DNA of 64,000 nt from Acidimicrobiaceae bacterium (GTDB lineage Bacteria > Actinomycetota > Acidimicrobiia > Acidimicrobiales > Poriferisodalaceae): positions 1-64,000 of the forward strand of contig PBMG01000013.1 in NCBI GenBank assembly GCA_002722565.1. The letters are read 5' to 3'. Positions within the stretch are counted from its first letter, which is position 1, and each line of letters opens with the position of its first letter. The notes below the pieces were generated by a model, which had not been told where the DNA came from, ran no database searches, and saw nothing but the letters and a program-made list of their open reading frames with translations. Positions 61,614-64,000 of the stretch are shown here, piece after piece. The translations under genes and the position numbers were made by a program.

Positions 61614-62653
61614 AACCCTTTGGCTCTCCCTGATTCTGAGATCTTCCACAAAAACTCTTTTTGACCTAGATCAAGTCGTTCCAGAAGATCCAGTCGGGAT
61701 CGCGACTCAATAGGAAGAAGGACGCCTTCCCACAATCCCAGCAGCCCATCCATCCATTCCGGAGTGCACTCTGCTTCTAGTCCGCTCATTAAACGCCACG
61801 AGCGTTGAGACAAGTTGGACCCGATCCGTTCAGTAGCGTCTCCTTGAGCCGCTAAAAGCGCCTCCAACACATCAATCGGTTCTTGCAAATCTAGGATTTC
61901 TTGGGTTTCTAACGAATACTGCATCCCTATTTTGCGGCCCGTTCGGTAAAGAATTCCTTGAGCAACCAACGGACCTAACTCCTGAGACATCACCGGAATA
62001 ATGTTGCGTATGTAATCCATGCTGTAATTCCGAACGACCTTGAGTAAACGCTCGGGCGGCCATTCAGTGCTGTCTAAAACCGGTAAATCGGTGTAGTTAA
62101 CCGGCGGACAACTTTCGCCATATCGGAACCTCAAGCGGCTCCTAGCCGGAAGCATTTCGTCTTCTTCTATGTAGTACCCCTCGAGTCCTGGAAGGCCGTC
62201 GACTGTCTGGCCTGTACACACAAAACCTAGTTTCGGGTTATTCAGCAAAACCCCATTATTGGCATGCCAACCCCACAACATCGCCCTTGACACTTCGCTC
62301 GGGATAGCAGCTATAGCTGTCCCATCGAAAATCCATCTAGGTGGCGCATACCTAATCCAAGCTTTTTTCTCTGATTCCGGAATAAATACAACAGAGACTC
62401 CGCCTAAGTGATTTGAAAGATAGTGATATTTGGCACAGGCGACAGCATCAGACTCATCAAGCAGGCCGAGCTTTTCTAACCCTGGAAGAAAACGTTCTTC
62501 TTGTTGCCGGCGGAAAAGCCCCTTCACCACTGCTGCGGCTTTCTCTGTTCCGCTTTCGACAACGAGAGCCAGGATAAGACCAGTCAGGTAACGGTGAAAT
62601 AGCAGACCAATTGCCTCATAGCCAGATTCAATTCTTTTCGGGAAGCTACTCAC
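61610..62653 (-). CDS. conserved-looking protein of unknown function
   Basis: A 347-residue soluble-looking protein I do not recognise. It begins with a helical segment (YEAIGLLFHRYLTGLILALV), has SEKKAWIRYAPPRWIF and ARSRLRFRYGESCPP in the middle, and SYLM-like NYSMDYIRNIIPVMSQELG toward the C-terminal half. No signal peptide, cluster-binding Cys motif or nucleotide loop is seen. It may be co-transcribed with the nitroreductase-family gene 23 nt upstream. Confidence 0.7.
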   Translation of the reverse strand: MSSFPKRIESGYEAIGLLFHRYLTGLILALVVESGTEKAAAVVKGLFRRQQEERFLPGLEKLGLLDESDAVACAKYHYLSNHLGGVSVVFIPESEKKAWIRYAPPRWIFDGTAIAAIPSEVSRAMLWGWHANNGVLLNNPKLGFVCTGQTVDGLPGLEGYYIEEDEMLPARSRLRFRYGESCPPVNYTDLPVLDSTEWPPERLLKVVRNYSMDYIRNIIPVMSQELGPLVAQGILYRTGRKIGMQYSLETQEILDLQEPIDVLEALLAAQGDATERIGSNLSQRSWRLMSGLEAECTPEWMDGLLGLWEGVLLPIESRSRLDLLERLDLGQKEFLWKISESGRAKGF

Positions 62654-62676
62654 GTCTGCTTCCCGTCACTTCACTA

Positions 62677-63291
62677 CTACCAGCTTCCTCTATGCACAAC
62701 ACTCTTCGCTCCTCCCTCTAATGGGCGCCGTTCCCTCAAAGCAGAGCGGCCTAGCGTGTTGTCGACATCATCCGGCCATCCCAGAGCAATCGTTCCGATT
62801 GGCGTTCGGTCGCTCGGCACTCTCAAAACCTGTGCGAGCCCATTCGCATGGTCGAACATGCCAAAAAATAAGACTCCTAATCCTTCATTGATGGCTGCCA
62901 TCTGCATCGCCATAGCAGCGAAGCCACTGTCAACCACCCAGTAGGGAGTTACCCACGCGTCGACGTCATCACCCAAACCGCTATGAACCTTGTCCTGCTG
63001 ACCGTAACGTTTCAGGTAAGCATTGGGATCAGCCCAGATAGTTACAAGGACTGGAGCCCTCAACAGCCCCTGCCACCGAAACTTTTCCCTACGGTCGGGA
63101 GGAAGCGTCACGTCCCAATAACGCTCCGTTTCAGCGCCTTCAAGAACAACGAAATCGAACCCTTGCGTGTTTCCTGCAGATGGGACTCGACGCGCGCTGT
63201 CAAGAATCCGATTCAGTGTCTCTGCCGGCACTGGGTCGACCAGAAACGACCTGGTCATTCTCCGCTTGTGGATGAGTTCAGAAAAGTCCAC
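62677..63291 (-). CDS. nitroreductase-family oxidoreductase
   Basis: A 204-residue FMN enzyme. The N-terminal ELIHKRRMTRSFLVDPVPAETLNRIL is the usual FMN-phosphate Arg region, followed by VPSAGNTQGFDFVV and, late, LGVLFFGMFDH and IGTIALGWPDD. It fits the NfsA/NfnB-like family but not a specific member. The start is a GTG at 63291 with GGAAG about 6 nt upstream. Seventeen nt separate it from the previous gene, so they likely share a message. Confidence 0.88.
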   Translation of the reverse strand: MDFSELIHKRRMTRSFLVDPVPAETLNRILDSARRVPSAGNTQGFDFVVLEGAETERYWDVTLPPDRREKFRWQGLLRAPVLVTIWADPNAYLKRYGQQDKVHSGLGDDVDAWVTPYWVVDSGFAAMAMQMAAINEGLGVLFFGMFDHANGLAQVLRVPSDRTPIGTIALGWPDDVDNTLGRSALRERRPLEGGAKSVVHRGSW

Positions 63292-63307
63292 GAGCGCTTC
63301 CGAGGAA

Positions 63308-63973
63308 TTAAAGCAATTTCGCGAGCTTCTCGCGTGTGGCCCAGCCAAAGGCCACTAAAGCATCGCCTTTCAAAACGTCATGTCCATCGAAAAGCGACAC
63401 CAGTTCTGGCTTGATGCTTTCTGGCTTGGAAGAATTATGGTTAAGGACTAAAGACGGTTGACCTTCGCCGTAGACGCGGAACTCCTTGGCTTTGTACTCT
63501 CCCCTAACGTCAAATCGCTTAGCCAGCCGACGACCCCAAGCTCGATCCTCACCGTTAGCTTCGTAACCGGGTCGCGGAACAACACGACTCAGTGGCTTGT
63601 ATGCATCAAATGCAGCCGGATCGGCCATTTGTGTTGCAACAAGAACGTCCTCGTCGGGAAATGCCAGCACAGCACGGCGCATCTGGTCGGTGATCATTGC
63701 TTTCAGGGCGCCCTCTCTTCGACTTGTTCTTTTAACTGCAGCTAGACCTATCAAGACCGTTGGGTCACCGCCTACGCGTTCAAGCGTGCAGAACCCGTAT
63801 GCAGATAACTTATTGCCATCTCGCACTTGAGTTACAAGGACCCAAGCGTCTCTCTGTTTGGACAACTCCCCCACATCGAAAACAACTGGCTCATCTTCGA
63901 TGAGATCCGCCATTTCCTCGATTTCAGCATCGCTTAGGGCAGTACAATCTTTTGTTTCGACCGTCAGGGCCAT
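63308..63973 (-). CDS. protein of unknown function, possible GNAT-like fold
   Basis: A 221-residue soluble protein. Residues 18-120 suggest an acyltransferase-like order (AWVLVTQVRDGNKLSAYGFCTLERVGG, TVLIGLAAVKRT, REGALKAMITDQMRRAVLAF), and a C-terminal part follows with AWGRRLAKRFDVRG and YKAKEFRVYGEG. The acetyl-CoA loop R-x-x-G-x-A is not clear. I do not recognise a named family. It is first of the run leading to the nitroreductase. Confidence 0.65.
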   Translation of the reverse strand: MALTVETKDCTALSDAEIEEMADLIEDEPVVFDVGELSKQRDAWVLVTQVRDGNKLSAYGFCTLERVGGDPTVLIGLAAVKRTSRREGALKAMITDQMRRAVLAFPDEDVLVATQMADPAAFDAYKPLSRVVPRPGYEANGEDRAWGRRLAKRFDVRGEYKAKEFRVYGEGQPSLVLNHNSSKPESIKPELVSLFDGHDVLKGDALVAFGWATREKLAKLL

Positions 63974-64000
63974 CAGGAAGTTTCCTTCATCAGTGCACGT

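Overview
The window looks like a chromosome segment of an actinobacterium, most likely a moderate-GC, streamlined aquatic member of the Acidimicrobiia. The phylum call rests on: a mycothiol-dependent formaldehyde dehydrogenase (mscR) and a mycothiol synthase (mshD); two oxidoreductases of F420-associated families (PPOX-fold and luciferase-like); an ANTAR-type response regulator of the PdtaR kind beside polA; a four-domain ribosomal protein S1; and gene order. The run uvrA-uvrB-coaE-rpsA-polA-pdtaR followed by trpA-trpB-trpC and hisF-hisA-hisH-hisB-hisC-hisD is, in reverse, the arrangement known from Mycobacterium tuberculosis. The class-level call is inference.

Layout. 1-5302 (+): the tail of a cut gene, an alpha/beta hydrolase, a 425-nt non-coding stretch holding the 3' half of a tRNA-Val next to inverted and direct repeats, a lipoprotein metallopeptidase, a PPOX-fold oxidoreductase, a DsrE-like protein and a zinc alcohol dehydrogenase; this is the most accessory-looking part. 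5304-20032 (-): tRNA-Leu, then (in transcription order from the right) uvrB, mscR, uvrA, uvrC, a methyltransferase, rapZ, gap, pgk, tpiA, a thioredoxin-fold fusion protein and secG. 20159-22380 (+): an acidic zinc-ribbon protein, an SDR and an EamA transporter. 22411-31142 (-): tRNA-Leu(CAA), an SDR and an O-methyltransferase, a coiled-coil protein, pdtaR, polA, a methyltransferase, rpsA and coaE. 31342-35643 (+): type II fatty acid synthesis cluster fabD-fabH-fabG-acpP-fabF. 35650-45571 (-): one tight run from a GroES-like gene through trpEG, ygfZ, trpC, trpF, trpB, trpA, a Cys/His protein, a lipoprotein cytochrome c, bcp, fabZ and azlC-azlD. 46283-53755 (-): hisD-hisC-hisB-hisH-hisA-hisF, then an acyl-CoA synthetase and two small genes. 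53834-63973: mixed short units including nth, mshD, a VIT1/CCC1 transporter, rlmN, a MaoC hydratase, menG, menA, a luciferase-like oxidoreductase, a nitroreductase and two genes not recognised.

How the genes work together. The window supplies lower glycolysis (gap, pgk, tpiA), the three nucleotide-excision-repair subunits plus Pol I and endonuclease III, most of the tryptophan pathway (no trpD) and most of the histidine pathway (no hisG, hisE or hisI), an almost complete fatty acid elongation set (no enoyl-ACP reductase), two late menaquinone steps and parts of mycothiol metabolism. Many genes overlap by 1-4 nt, pointing to translational coupling and a compact genome.

No phage, IS element, CRISPR array or defence system was seen, and no clearly new multi-gene system. 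The points most worth a second look are: FabD with a degenerate biotinyl/lipoyl-like C-terminal domain; a thioredoxin-fold fusion protein of unknown function inside the glycolytic operon; a tRNA-Leu whose anticodon reads AAG; the tRNA-Val 3' fragment with its repeats; a translationally coupled lipoprotein cytochrome c and Cys/His-rich protein; and the absence of yvcK and whiA between rapZ and gap. Base composition and database comparisons were not computed; family calls come from motifs and recalled family features.
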